64,000 bases of DNA from Antedon bifida (lineage: Eukaryota > Echinodermata > Crinoidea > Comatulida > Antedonidae), in assembly GCA_963402885.1 (NCBI GenBank), contig OY727099.1, forward strand, positions 8,048,001 to 8,112,000, written 5' to 3'. Position numbers and translations under genes: made by a program. Under the pieces are notes generated by a model. The model saw nothing but the letters and a program-made list of their open reading frames with translations. It was not told the DNA's origin and searched no databases. Below are positions 1 through 13,863 of the stretch, piece after piece (position 1 is the stretch's first letter; each line of letters opens with the position of its first letter).

Positions 1-40
1 ACTATGTATTGTATGTAAAAATATACTGTACGTAAGTATA

Positions 41-187
41 TTCAAACTAGTTTGACAAAAAAGTGTGATGTGCCCAAATATGGTAGTTATATGCCAAAAT
101 ATGGTAGTGATATGTCATCGCCATGGCCATATATGTGCATGTCAGATGTCTTTTCTCACATAAAGTTTGATAGTGTAGACAGAGCTT
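41..187 (-). mobile_element. MITE copy 1 (AGCTCTGTCTACAC family)
   Basis: The left terminal repeat is truncated and begins at the inner CAAACTAGTTTGAC. The interior has two 'AATATGGTAG' units, and the right end ATAGTGTAGACAGAGCTT is intact. Orientation is opposite to the copy at 22557, which I use as the + reference. Confidence 0.85.
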
Positions 188-422
188 TATACATCATAAT
201 CATATGTACAGCGTCAAAAAGATTTGTAAAACAATAAGTTATATGAGTGCCACCAATAAATAAATATAATCATCAATTTAAAGGATTTATTTGTTAGTTT
301 TTATGTGATTGTGAGGCCTAATTCTAAGGTGTGGTATTCAAGATAAAGTTATTTAACAAATTTGGAGTCGAAATAAAATACAGGTGCGAAACGAAACTAG
401 CGCCAATAAAATAAAGTCTCAC

Positions 423-645
423 CTTCATTAATGTCGAAGAAATAATTCTTTGCATCTTGTATTGTATTTTCACATGATTTTAAAACATTGAGTTGTTCCT
501 GTCTTGAGAAGCACCGCGTTGGTGTATTTATGTATAGCCCATTGCTGAAATACAGGCCGCCCGGAATAGAGCGGCGCATTCCAGCCACAACTCGTTTATC
601 CTGCTCGCTTCTTCCTCGTATTGAAACTGTTGCCCCCATTTAATT
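423..645 (-). CDS. Coding exon of an unrecognised gene, partial
   Basis: On the minus strand a pyrimidine-rich acceptor (TTTTTTTTGCAG) at 646-647 is followed by AATTAA and an ATG at 637-639. The frame stays open for 72 codons to a good donor, AATGAAG|GTGAGA, at 422/423. The peptide starts MGATVSIRGRSEQDKRVVAG and ends in DINEG. It is polar and mixed-charge, with no signal peptide or membrane segment. An untranslated exon would lie at higher coordinates and the remaining coding exons below position 423, mostly outside the window. I do not recognise the family. Support comes from the paired splice sites, the ATG just inside the exon, and higher GC than the flanks. A chance ORF of this size is possible. 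Confidence 0.45.
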
Positions 646-832
646 CTGCAAAAAAAATAAAGTAAAGAAGAAATACAACCTTTGTTTTTAATTTTAATAA
701 TACAAGAGAATATATACATATTATATGTCTTATATAGAGAACTTGTATATATTTCAATAATTTGTACAGAAAACTGAAATAAAAGGGGGACGAGCCCATA
801 AAAGACAAAAAAAAGAAGAAATACAACTCCTT

Positions 833-996
833 AAAGCTCAGCTGTCTACACTATCAAACTACTTTGACAAAAAAGTGTGATGTGTCCAAAAATGGTGGTG
901 ATATGCTTAAATATGGTAGTGCTATGACATCATCATGTCTATTTTGGGTACATCACATTTGTTGTCACATAAAGTTTGATAGTGTAGACAGAGCTT
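833..996 (-). mobile_element. MITE copy 2
   Basis: Complete copy: AAAGCTCAGCTGTCTACACT (with a 3-bp insertion in the terminal repeat) through AGTGTAGACAGAGCTTTA. Same orientation as copy 1. Confidence 0.9.
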
Positions 997-1562
997 TAAA
1001 AATATGTGTATATATGCACCCTTTGGACTGTTTTTATTTTTTTTTAGTAGGAAATAATTTAGGAATAGATAATTTTGTTTACAATAAGACGAGCAAGTCA
1101 ATTAAAAAAAAAAAAACAATACACCTGATTATCTAACCAAAGCAATACATTTTAAACTAGATGAATTCATATGCTATCTAGACAAATGAAACGACTTTAT
1201 TTAATTTTTGTTTGGTTTTTGTTTTGTATCTAGCCTGTCACCTTTGCCCCCACGCGATACAAAGGAAATCCTATGGGATGGTACTTAACTTTGTTAAGAT
1301 GACTTAACCCCTGTTGAGCTGATACTTAAAGTCGGACTAAATAGAACATCAGTAAAGAGATTTTTACACTGCTTATTTTTTTAACAGGAAAAATAAATTT
1401 ACCGATTATTTCACCTAATGTTCGTAATTAAGCATATGGTTTTACTACTTTTTACCTTTTATTTATTCATTTACATTTCTCGTCTTGAATATCTGAAGCG
1501 TCTTAGCTCCTCCGTGCAGTGTTGACAGTTGCCAAGTTTGCTTTACGCTTCGCTGAACACGC

Positions 1563-1590
1563 CAACTATGGAACGCCAACTATGGAACGC
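1563..1590. repeat. Short 14-bp direct tandem repeat
   Basis: CGCCAACTATGGAA is repeated twice back to back, followed by a partial third CGCC. Confidence 0.7.
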
Positions 1591-1618
1591 CTCATGGACA
1601 ATAATTACATTTGAAATG

Positions 1619-1763
1619 TCTGCACTATCAAACTGTATGTGACAAAAAAATGGGATGTGTCCATATACGGACACGATGACGTCATATCACTACCATATTT
1701 GTGCATATCACTACCATATTTAAGCATATCAAACTAGTTTGATAGTGACGTTCAGACAGAGCC
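1619..1763 (+). mobile_element. MITE copy 3, degraded ends
   Basis: Recognisable by GCACTATCAAACTGTATGTG, the core GACGATGACGTCATATCACT and AAACTAGTTTGATAGTG. Both outer ends have diverged. This copy has a perfect TGACGTCA (CRE) palindrome in place of the TGATGTCA found in most copies. Confidence 0.8.
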
Positions 1764-2154
1764 GTTTACATTTGTTGACGTTTTTAGGCCATTACAAACA
1801 AAATCACCAGTTTTCATTACTGACGCTTGATACCAGATTTATCTTACCAATACACATCACATGAGATCTGTTTTACTTTATGACTAGACTATGTTTATTG
1901 TTGTTTCGTTATTTATTTTATTACACATTTTTAGCTGCTCAGAGTTGATATTGCTTAAAAGCACCTAAACAACCCGTCGGTATCGTAGTCATGTGGTTGA
2001 TAAACATCATTTAAAAACTATTTAAAAAATAATCGAAAGTAAATTCTGGTTTTACAACGTTTTTAAAACATAATGTTTAAATGTTATTGTGTAAAACATT
2101 GTACTACAGCAAATACACACACTCAGTCTGTTTGCGTACATACACCAACTAATT

Positions 2155-2991
2155 ATGATTAGTTTTTCGTTGAAATATTTTGTAATGTTTGCATTGATAA
2201 TTACATTAGTAAAATGCGATCGTCTTTATTTCGACGTTTCACCCGGAGACACAGTCTACGAAGGTTCGAATCTGACAATGCACTGTCTAACCGACTTCAA
2301 CTTGAAGTTTGTTTATGAAACGAAAGGTTATAAAAGTAGACGATTGGAAGGAACATGTACTTCTGGGGATCGACATGTTTATCCCGAATTTACTATATCT
2401 TGTAACACGCCTACAACCAGTGAGTTACTATTAATATCATTGGATATTTACAACGCATCCTTTGGACACACAGGTGTTTACAGATGTTGGAATTCTAATG
2501 GATATAAATTTACTATATTAACTGTTCTTTCCAAACCTACTCCAGCCTGTACAACGACCAGTACTTTTGCCGAGGCTGATACTTCGGAAGAATTCAGTTC
2601 GTACAATGCGACTACAGTCGGGCCAGCGTTCTACAATGGGACTACAGTCGAGCCAGCTTTGTGCAATGGGACTACAGTCGAGCCAGCATTGTACAATAGA
2701 ACATCAACAATTGGACCAGCAATGTCGGAAGGAGATGAGATAAGCCAAGCAAAACTCGATCTAATTAAATACATATCAATTGCTGGTAACATCGTGTCCA
2801 TCGTCATCATCGCGATTCTATCTTTCTGCTTCTTCCGTAAATGTAACAGAAAGAAAAATAACTTCCAACAAGCAGACATGCCTACAGTTCCTGTAGGACA
2901 CACGATGGGTGAAGGAGGCTACTTGAGTTATAAGGTAGTCCTCAGTGAGATGCAGGAGCACATCTATGAAACACAAATAAATAGTACATAA
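2155..2991 (+). CDS. Single-Ig-domain type I membrane protein with ITIM-like tail
   Basis: An uninterrupted 278-residue reading frame. Residues 1-21 are a signal peptide (hydrophobic core FVMFALIITLV). Residues about 25-125 form one Ig-like domain with the canonical cysteine pair C44 (LTMHC) and C111 (GVYRCW), plus an extra C68/C83 that could be a second bridge. Residues 150-190 are a stalk of four 10-residue repeats of type YNGTTVEPAL, each with an N-glycosylation sequon. Residues 206-227 are a membrane helix followed by a basic stop-transfer (RKCNRKK). The tail, 228-278, contains LSYKVV (Y259), which fits the ITIM consensus (I/V/L/S)xYxx(I/V/L), and a second tyrosine in HIYETQI that does not. 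Seen: architecture and motif. Known: ITIMs recruit SHP phosphatases in inhibitory receptors. Inference: a cell-surface adhesion or immune-type inhibitory receptor. One exon for a signal-Ig-stalk-TM protein is unusual, because Ig domains normally sit on their own phase-1 exons. I cannot assign an orthologue. Confidence 0.85.
   Translation: MISFSLKYFVMFALIITLVKCDRLYFDVSPGDTVYEGSNLTMHCLTDFNLKFVYETKGYKSRRLEGTCTSGDRHVYPEFTISCNTPTTSELLLISLDIYNASFGHTGVYRCWNSNGYKFTILTVLSKPTPACTTTSTFAEADTSEEFSSYNATTVGPAFYNGTTVEPALCNGTTVEPALYNRTSTIGPAMSEGDEISQAKLDLIKYISIAGNIVSIVIIAILSFCFFRKCNRKKNNFQQADMPTVPVGHTMGEGGYLSYKVVLSEMQEHIYETQINST
2602..2724 (+). repeat. 30-bp coding tandem repeat, about 4 units (mucin-like stalk)
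   Basis: TACAATGGGACTACAGTCGA-type units start at 2602, 2632, 2662 and 2692. Each encodes 10 residues with one N-x-S/T sequon. The third unit has Cys in place of Tyr. The last unit is diverged. Units two and three are nearly identical, which suggests recent expansion and possible length variation. Confidence 0.9.
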
Positions 2992-3116
2992 ACTTAGAAA
3001 AAGTAAAACAAGTTTTGTCCAAATTTGCGAACGGAAAACCCGATGCTGAACTTTCAAAATGTAGCCATTTCTTAACTTATTTTTTTGGTACGTTGTGAAA
3101 CCGTCACAACCGCCGA

Positions 3117-3300
3117 TTTATAAATAATAATAATAATAATAATGGTAGTCTTATATAGCGCCTAATACAATGTTTCTAAGCACTTTACAAACAAAAATGA
3201 TCCATAAAATATCCTAAGTAAACAAGAAGAAAAGCAGAGGAGGAACCACTATTCTCCAGCACTTTAAATCTCCCATGAGATCTCGCCGGAAGTATATTCA
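3117..3300. repeat. (AAT)n-headed dispersed repeat with 'TATATAGCGCC' motif
   Basis: A run of ATA/AAT triplets is followed by GGTAGTCTTATATAGCGCCT and CTAAGCACTTTACAAACA. The same arrangement recurs at about 37888-37960 (triplet run, TATAGCGCATTATG, ATGCGCTTTACAAAGACAG). Two copies with the same order mark a dispersed repeat family; its class is unknown to me. Confidence 0.7.
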
Positions 3301-4651
3301 CAGGAGCTTGAGTGAAAAAGGCATCTGTCTATCATATCCTACCAAAATAAGAAGAAACAATTGAAGTTGCGATGAGGAAAATACACAGGAAAGCAAGTGA
3401 CAGTGATTTCTTTTTTATAAGTTTGAAAATAATTAATTGAAGTGTACAGTTTAATGAGATGTTTTCATCATCGTCGTCGTTTCTCTTTGTCACACTTCGT
3501 ATAGAGAACCTAAATCGTTAATCGTTTTTCAATTCTTTTTACGTTTTCCACTCACAAAAACACGTTAAATATAAGTTGCTGCCTAATAAAAAATCAGTAT
3601 GTATGTAATGTGATAAAAGTAACCATCATTTCAAAACTTAATCGAAAGAGGAAACATTTTAGTTGGTAATTGTGTAATTTTCGATTGACGAGTCTATGCA
3701 TATTCCTGGTAAAATATAATTTTAATATCCATTTCTGCGAAGAAAAAAAAAAAAAAAAGTCTACGTATATTCCAATTGTAAAACTACAGTAACACAATTT
3801 GAAAGAAAGATTGGGATTCGGACTAGGGAGGAGATGAGAGAACGAAGTAGACTTAGTAACGAGTTAACAATGTTCTTTGTCTGACGTCACAACACGGTTA
3901 CTTTTTATTACGATAGCGTCCACAATTTCCAATACAAGTTATCTGAATACTTACAGGACATGCCTATTGATTTTCAGAAAAATCGATGTATTGGTGACGT
4001 CGCAAATGCTTTAAATCTTGAGTTATCTCCATCTTCAATATAGGCAAAAATAATAGGACGCCCTCTGTTGCTTTTTAAATTTTGTACAGCACTGTTACAT
4101 TTTACTCGGATTCTGAGAGCTTATTTGTATGTTATAACCTATGTGAATATATATACATAAAAGAATAAGCTTTTTATGTCCATATATGTGGGGATTTAAA
4201 AGAAATAATTAAAGTAAGCTAATTAGCTAAGTAAAAGGCCTAAGCTTTTTTTGTCCATGTATCAAAGTTATATAAATCAATATTACTTATGCCATTCTTT
4301 ATAAGAACATCAAATGTGTATATATACACCTGTTTATTAGATATTAACATCTTTAACAGATATACAGTATATGTTTGTTTGCATTTAAAGAAAAAAAATG
4401 TCTTCACTCTGTATGCATTCAACAATTTATAAAACAAAAGATTAAACATTGTCAAAAAATGTATTATATTCACTAAAGACATTGTTATTTTAAACAAAAG
4501 TCACATTATGGAAAGTTCAGACTTACTGTAGCATTTTGTTGACAACAGGTACATGAGTTAAAGAAAGCAGGATTTTAAATCATTCTGATATGTGTAGTAC
4601 GTAAACATAAAATTACTTTTGGAATGCTTAAACATTAAGTAAAAGTGAGTT

Positions 4652-4788
4652 AAGCCCTGTCTACACACTATCAAACTTTATGTGACAAAAAAAAAGTGAT
4701 GTGTCTTAATATGGACACGATGACATCATATATCACTACCATATTTGGGCACAATACACTAGCCTGATACAGTAGTGTAGACAGGCTT
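4652..4788 (+). mobile_element. MITE copy 4
   Basis: AAGCCCTGTCTACACACTAT to GTAGTGTAGACAGGCTTT. Both ends carry a C instead of the usual family bases, and the interior is shortened. It lies 3' of POLR2F. Confidence 0.85.
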
Positions 4789-4989
4789 TAGATTGTGACT
4801 AGGGTGCAATGATCGCTTGCTTTTTATAATAAACATTGTTTTGCAATACAATATTCCAGAGACAGTTTTCATTTGTGATCTAGTAACTATTTGTTTAGAT
4901 CAATGCGTTTACAATATTTTACAATTAGGGTAGCATGTGAAAATGTACCCTATATTTTTAAAATTGTTCATTTAATATCAACATTATCC

Positions 4990-8621
<3,632 letters not shown>

Positions 8622-9426
8622 ATTTTCGATATTTCAATGGACTTGAGGTATAAAAATCGTAAATTAAACCGTTTGGTTTCGACCCGCGACGACTCGACTG
8701 CACGCTTTTTCTTTTTCTTCTTCAAAATGCTGCTGCTCTATTAACTATGAGTATGATGCGTGTGATGTGCATTTTTTCCATGATTTAATCTAATAATGCT
8801 ATAGTTGGTCTTATGTTAACATAAAACAAGCAACGTTGCTCTATAAGTAATTCAATCAGTTTTTTTAGATAGGAAGATTCATTTAATAATATTATAACAA
8901 ATATTATTGTAGGAGAATATCTCCAAAAAAACTGATAACCAACAATGATTACACCTTTGGCGTTTTATAATTCTATTTAGTGTAACCAAGCGGAACGCGA
9001 TTCGCTTCAATGGACAAGTGATGGTTTAGTTTACATTTCTAAGTTCTCTTACTCTTAGTTTAAATATTGTTATTAAATAAACTATATATTAGTAGGCTTA
9101 TGCCATATATATTTTATACTTTCAGTGCCTAATTCACCGAGTAAATCAGTAAGTGTATTTACATGTTAAGTTCGAGTTTTGGTTAAGCCCCTAGCTAGGC
9201 CGAATATTCAACATTCCTTTTCGATGAGTAGTAACTAGTAGGCCTCACTCCCCTGAATCAGCAACTTTTCTTCGGCACTCTACTGACTGTAAATCAGTAC
9301 ATTAAACCTTAGGTAGGGCCTATCCTATCTATGTAGCAGACTACTACTACTTTTTTAATTGATTTCTGAGTGAGGATAGGGGTTTTGTTCTCACCCAATA
9401 CATTCATCTTAAATTTTTAATTTCAG
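8622..9426. promoter_or_regulatory. Shared head-to-head promoter region, POLR2F (-) and FBXO30-like (+)
   Basis: The two start codons lie 807 bp apart on opposite strands. The FBXO30 coding exon opens at an acceptor (TTTCAG, 9421-9426), so its first untranslated exon, and probably both transcription starts, fall in this interval. The part nearest POLR2F is relatively GC-rich with CGACCCGCGACGACTCGACT, as expected of a CpG-containing housekeeping promoter. No TATA box is evident on the POLR2F side. Confidence 0.6.
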
Positions 9427-9428
9427 GC

Positions 9429-12051
9429 ATGGAAAATTCATCCACTCAGTTGCATTCACACTGTGACTCATGCTTCCAAATGTTCTGCAATGAAAAAGTT
9501 CCAGGTTGTGAAATGAAATGGTGTGAACTGAACTGTGGGGCTTGCTTTCATGCATGCAAGAAAGAAGATCACGGTAATGTCTGCATAAACAAGTGGATTG
9601 ACTGCATAAATTCAGGGTACGGTTGCCCTCTGACAATGCCACGATGGCAGATGATGAAACATATCAAAAGATGTCCTGCAAGCGTTGTTCATTGTACTAT
9701 GGAATGGAACAGAAGGATCACTACATCGAATAGTAGTAAGTTACAACTACCAGAGTACTCCGCAAAGAAGGTACACACATCACAACTTGATTTGGCATTG
9801 GCTGTACGAGACCAACAGGTGTTAATGAAGTCGAAAAAGGATGAGGATTTGAATTCATCAACAGTCTCTCCAACATCATCTTTCGAAGTTTCGTCACTTG
9901 CTAAGAGACTCACAAATTGTTTTTATAATGTTAAATGTTCACATTGCCAAGGAAGACAGAAGAGGTTTGAAACGCGTTATGGACATCAACATGTACATCA
10001 GGATGAAACTACTGATAATGGAGGGTTTATTGCTTGTACTAAAAGAATATCGAATGAAGAACATATAGAAAACATCCCAAAAGAGAATGATGAAACTCCT
10101 GGTGATAGTAGTAAAGGTAAAAATGGAATTGTCAACACAAAAACATCCTCCACCGGTACATCAAAGGAAAATAAAACCTTAGAACAGTTCAGTAATGGAT
10201 CAAAAGCTGATGAAACGCAACAAGAACCATGCATTGACATTACGTTGGAGTCTATGCCAAGATATCAACGAAAACCAAGTTCAATGCATACATTTTTATG
10301 TCAAAAGGTGAGTAGACATTGCAGTGGGACCATGGCTCAACAAAGTGTGTAAATAGGTTACTGCAATAGTAATACAATATAGCCTATTTAAAGTACACAG
10401 TTTTATTTATTCCTTCTAGCAGACATACAGACAGACAAACTTAATGTGACAACAAAATGTGCTTTGCCCATATATGGGCATGATGATGTCATATCACATA
10501 TCACTACCATATTTGTGCACATCACACTTTTTGTTAAACTAGTTTGATAGTATAGACAGAGATTAATATGTATTGTCAAAGTATACAACAATAAACCTGT
10601 ATCTACACCAAGTTCAACATCTAATCTGGATAAAGTGAATGACCCGTCCATCGCATCACTGACCACACATTTTGCTATAAAATCATACACAGAATATGTT
10701 TTATTTTCAGAGAAGAATCAATTATAAATAACAATTTTAATTTTTCTTAGAATTTCCGAAGAGATGAAATAAATAACCACATTCAGAACGTGCACAGTGA
10801 AATTCATGCTGGTCTGAACGGTTGGCTCGAACCACGCTGTCCTCTGGCACAATATGGATGTACCTTCAGCCAACACCGCTTTCATCCAGAAAAGAAAGGT
10901 GCAAAGGTAATTTACAGTCAGGCATTGGAAAGCTTTGGATTGAAACCAAAACCATTAGGCAGACACCGCAGTTTCATGGGTGATGGCAGTGAAGATGAAG
11001 AATCTGAGACAACAAATAGGCCTAACTTGAGGTCAAAGGGTCAAAGAGAAAATGTTGCAATAGATTTGGAGAAAGCTAGGTACAATCTAAACGGTACTGA
11101 CTATATCAGTCATCTTCCATTAGAACTACTCCGACACATCGTCAGAATGCTGGATAGCTTCAGCATTTCTTCTTTATCACTGACGTCGCAAGTGTTTCGT
11201 CAAGTTTGTTGTTCCTTGTTGGAAGAAAGAGGAATGGTTGTACCTCGATGGGTCAAGTTAGATAAATCATGGAAAATGAAATCCATGGTAAGTCTTCATT
11301 TTTTTTTTTTAGGTCTGCCTTCAAGTTCAACTTAGAGGGAAAGGTCAATTTACACAGACGAGCGGTAATGGTAAGCAGAAAAGCTCGGAGCTTGTTCAAC
11401 AGAGAGTCTGTATCTAAACAGAAACCGTCCGTCCGCTCCACATTGTGTGTAAATGGTTAAAGGAATTTAACATAGATTTGTATTACTATTACCGCTCGTC
11501 TGTGTGTTTGCCTTTATAAGGTTTTATTCTAATCTTCTAAAATGAATAGCATTTCTGATTATTGTGTTTTGCTTTGCTTAATGGAAAACTTTTATTCATT
11601 TATTGGACACAAGCGGTCAAGGGGTTACAACAAGCGCCATAACACATAATAAACAACATAATGTTGTACATGGCCGTGTTCATTAACCACAAAAATATAC
11701 CTCATAAGCTTATTTTCTTCACTGTGGAAAAACGACCAGTTTGATTTATACTAGTTATATTATTGTAATACAAACTTTTGTAGCTGTGTGTTATCGTTTT
11801 GTACTTTTTATACCATATTAAATAAAATTACATCATTACAGGTTTGGCAGTTCTCAACTTCGTTTACTGGCATCTCTTTCTGGAAGTTTGAAGAATCACA
11901 TCTTATATCTGAACATTTAAAATCTTGTGAGTACAATAACCGGTTGCTAATCAAAAAGCCAGTTCAAGTCATAATCACTAACAGTATTCCTTCTACACAA
12001 TTGAGACATCTGGATAAAGACGCTGAAGGACCGATGTGGATGCCACCGTAA
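9429..12051 (+). CDS. FBXO30: F-box protein with TRAF-type zinc finger, FBXO30/FBXO40 family
   Basis: Substrate-recognition subunit of an SCF (Skp1-Cul1-F-box) ubiquitin ligase. Three coding exons: 9429-10307, 10751-11287, 11842-12051. All introns are phase 0, total 541 residues. Residues about 8-85 are the Cys/His-rich TRAF-like zinc finger: HSHCDSCFQMFC, CGACFHACKKEDHGNVC, YGCPLTMPRWQMMKHIKRCP and ASVVHCTMEWNR, the last near-invariant in FBXO30/40. The middle, about 100-285, is Ser/Thr-rich and low complexity. A second Cys/His block, HIQNVHSEIHAGLNGW followed by RCPLAQYGCTFSQHRF, starts exon 2. The F-box lies at about 411-455 (ISHLPLELLRHIVRMLDSFS). The C-terminus (VWQFSTSFTGISFWKF, HLKSCEYN) matches the family tail. 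Start: the ATG lies two bases after the acceptor at 9426. Vertebrates have two paralogues; this is probably the single invertebrate form. Intron 1 contains MITE copy 6. Confidence 0.93.
10430..10562 (+). mobile_element. MITE copy 6, in FBXO30 intron 1
   Basis: The left end is decayed to AGACAAACTTAATGTGACAA. The core CCCATATATGGGCATGATGA is intact, and the right end GATAGTATAGACAGAGATTA is mutated at the tip. Confidence 0.85.
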
Positions 12052-12299
12052 TTTACTTCTTCTACTTAACTGCTTAAGTCTTCACTACAAATTAATTCTA
12101 GAGCATGCTGGCCAAGCTTTGTACCTACTATATATTTGCTTTAATTGTGTTTTATTTGATTCTCATTTTTATGATCTATATTAAGCTGATTACCAGTAAT
12201 AGGGCGGGGTTTTGGCGGAAAAGAAGATTTTAAATATTTCTACATTGCCTACTATGCAGTAGAGTAATAATTTGTTGTTATATCTTTTAATTTATACTA

Positions 12300-12500
12300 T
12301 ATACCAATAATGATTGATTGATTAATTAGTCCAGCTGACTATGAACTTATTTAATTAGTGACTTATACCCTTTTCACACCAAAACACCGGGGTGTCTCCT
12401 GAGTTTTGCCTTTGGTGTGGAAGGGGTATTACACTGTCAACTATGTACTTAGTCAAGTTGAGTGAGTGACTGAGTAAGTCACTAATTAATTCCAGTCCAG
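12300..12500. repeat. Foldback / inverted repeat downstream of FBXO30
   Basis: An inner hairpin pairs TACCCTTTTCACACCAAAA (about 12367) with TTTGGTGTGGAAGGGGTA (about 12412). Outside it, AATTAGTGACTTA (about 12354) pairs with TAAGTCACTAATTA (about 12475). A direct repeat CCAGCTGACTATGAACTTA occurs at about 12331 and 12497. Likely a small foldback transposon or its remnant. Confidence 0.65.
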
Positions 12501-13525
12501 CTGACTATGAACTTAGACAAGTTGACTAAGTCTAGTTTATCATTCTCCTTAAGTCTAGTCAACTAATCAATTAACTTAGTAATATATAGCTGATTGCAGA
12601 CTTATACTATACACAGTAGCCAATAGAATATTTTTATTCAGTCCAGCTATATACTTAGCTGGCAATAAGTTAACTTAAGCACCAGTCAGGGCCCTCTCCT
12701 AGTAATCCTTGATCCTTTGTTATTAAATTAATTCAGTTCGTAATCTTTAATCACATACATTTATAATATGTATATATTTATATAGTAGTAAAAATGCAAT
12801 ATTTCTTTGGAGTTTCTATTCTATTAATACTGTATATAATAGTGTACTCTAGGCACGGAATGAAAAGGCATACTCAAATATTTATTTTCTTTCGGTTTTT
12901 TTATAAATAACAAAGGCAAAAGTGAAATATATAGAACTATTTATATAATAATGATACAGCTATCGTACTTCCAAATAATTATCTGCGTATTCAGTTTATT
13001 ATAACAAAGCAATAGGTTTTTCTGCCTTGATAGAGTTAGAACATGTTATATATAATTTCGTAAATGTTCAGTTGAAATAAAATACCACGTTTTTAACATT
13101 AAATGAGGATTGACTGAAGTGTACTGTATTGCAAACAAAGACATACAAGTTAAAAAGAGAAAAATATTATAATTTGGTTCAAAATTTGTTTCCTCTTTTG
13201 TGGGGACAGCTCACTCTTAGTTTAAAATTAACAGTTGTAAAGATATCTTGAAATTTACATGATTTTTCATTTCACTTTCACACATTATTCAGCCACTTTC
13301 CACACTAAAAAAAGTAAAAATTCTTTTAAAAGTTTTCCTTGATCTCTACTCAGCTTAACAACTGCATGATTGTTTGTTTATTCCTTCACTTCATAAACAG
13401 TAAATTTATATTTATTGCAACAAGCACAGTATATATTTTGAAATATATGTAATTAAAAAAAATAAATATGTAGAATTAAAATGAGTTTATTTTGTTTTTG
13501 TGTAAGAAAAAAATATCGTGTTCCA

Positions 13526-13634
13526 AAGTTCTGTCTATGTGATGTGCCCATATATGGACATGATGACGTCATATTACTACCATATTTGGGCACATCACAC
13601 TTTTTTGTCTAACTAGTTTGACAGTGTTCAGTGA
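13526..13634 (+). mobile_element. MITE copy 7, internally deleted
   Basis: AAGTTCTGTCTATGTGATGT lacks about 30 bp of the left arm. The core has TGATGACGTCATATTACTAC with a perfect TGACGTCA. The right end is AACTAGTTTGACAGTGTTCA. Confidence 0.75.
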
Positions 13635-13863
13635 GCCTAACAAAGAAAATGTATATTCTTTGTTAAAATATCTGTTCCTAGTTTTGTTATATTGAAAGAT
13701 GATGGTTATAAATAACAGTGAATAACGAGAATATCATTTTCTTAATCCGATGGTCCCGAGGTTTTCCCGTATTCTGTTTATACGTGAAAGCAATGCCACT
13801 CAGTTGCGTCTGTTTGCTCGTAAACAAAATGCCATTATCTCAATATTGTTCTGACGAATTCCT

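Larger units (their letters stand above)
646..2154. other. Intergenic, no gene seen
   Basis: AT-rich spacer between the left-edge exon and the Ig gene. It holds MITE copies 2 and 3, the 14-bp tandem repeat, and a duplicated AAAGAAGAAATACAAC at about 664 and 813. I see no coding exon. The Ig-gene promoter is presumably just upstream of 2155, but no clear TATA box or initiator stands out. Confidence 0.6.
2992..4989. other. Intergenic spacer between Ig gene and POLR2F
   Basis: 3' flank of the Ig gene, then the 3' flank and untranslated region of POLR2F (convergent). Apart from the triplet-headed repeat and MITE copy 4 I see only AT-rich sequence with short A/T runs. Confidence 0.5.
12052..13863. 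other. Convergent intergenic region FBXO30 / RFX4
   Basis: Contains the 3' untranslated sequence of FBXO30 and, at its right end, that of RFX4. It also holds the foldback repeat and MITE copy 7. Several AATAAA-type signals occur on both strands, too many to pick one. No further coding exon seen. Confidence 0.5.

Noticed and set aside
528..719. Alternative minus-strand frame through the left-edge exon
   Set aside because: It overlaps the acceptor, stops inside the exon, and lacks a start after the acceptor; the ATG frame at 639 fits both splice sites.
9998..10240. Minus-strand ORFs inside the FBXO30 first coding exon
   Set aside because: Shadow frames of the long coding exon.
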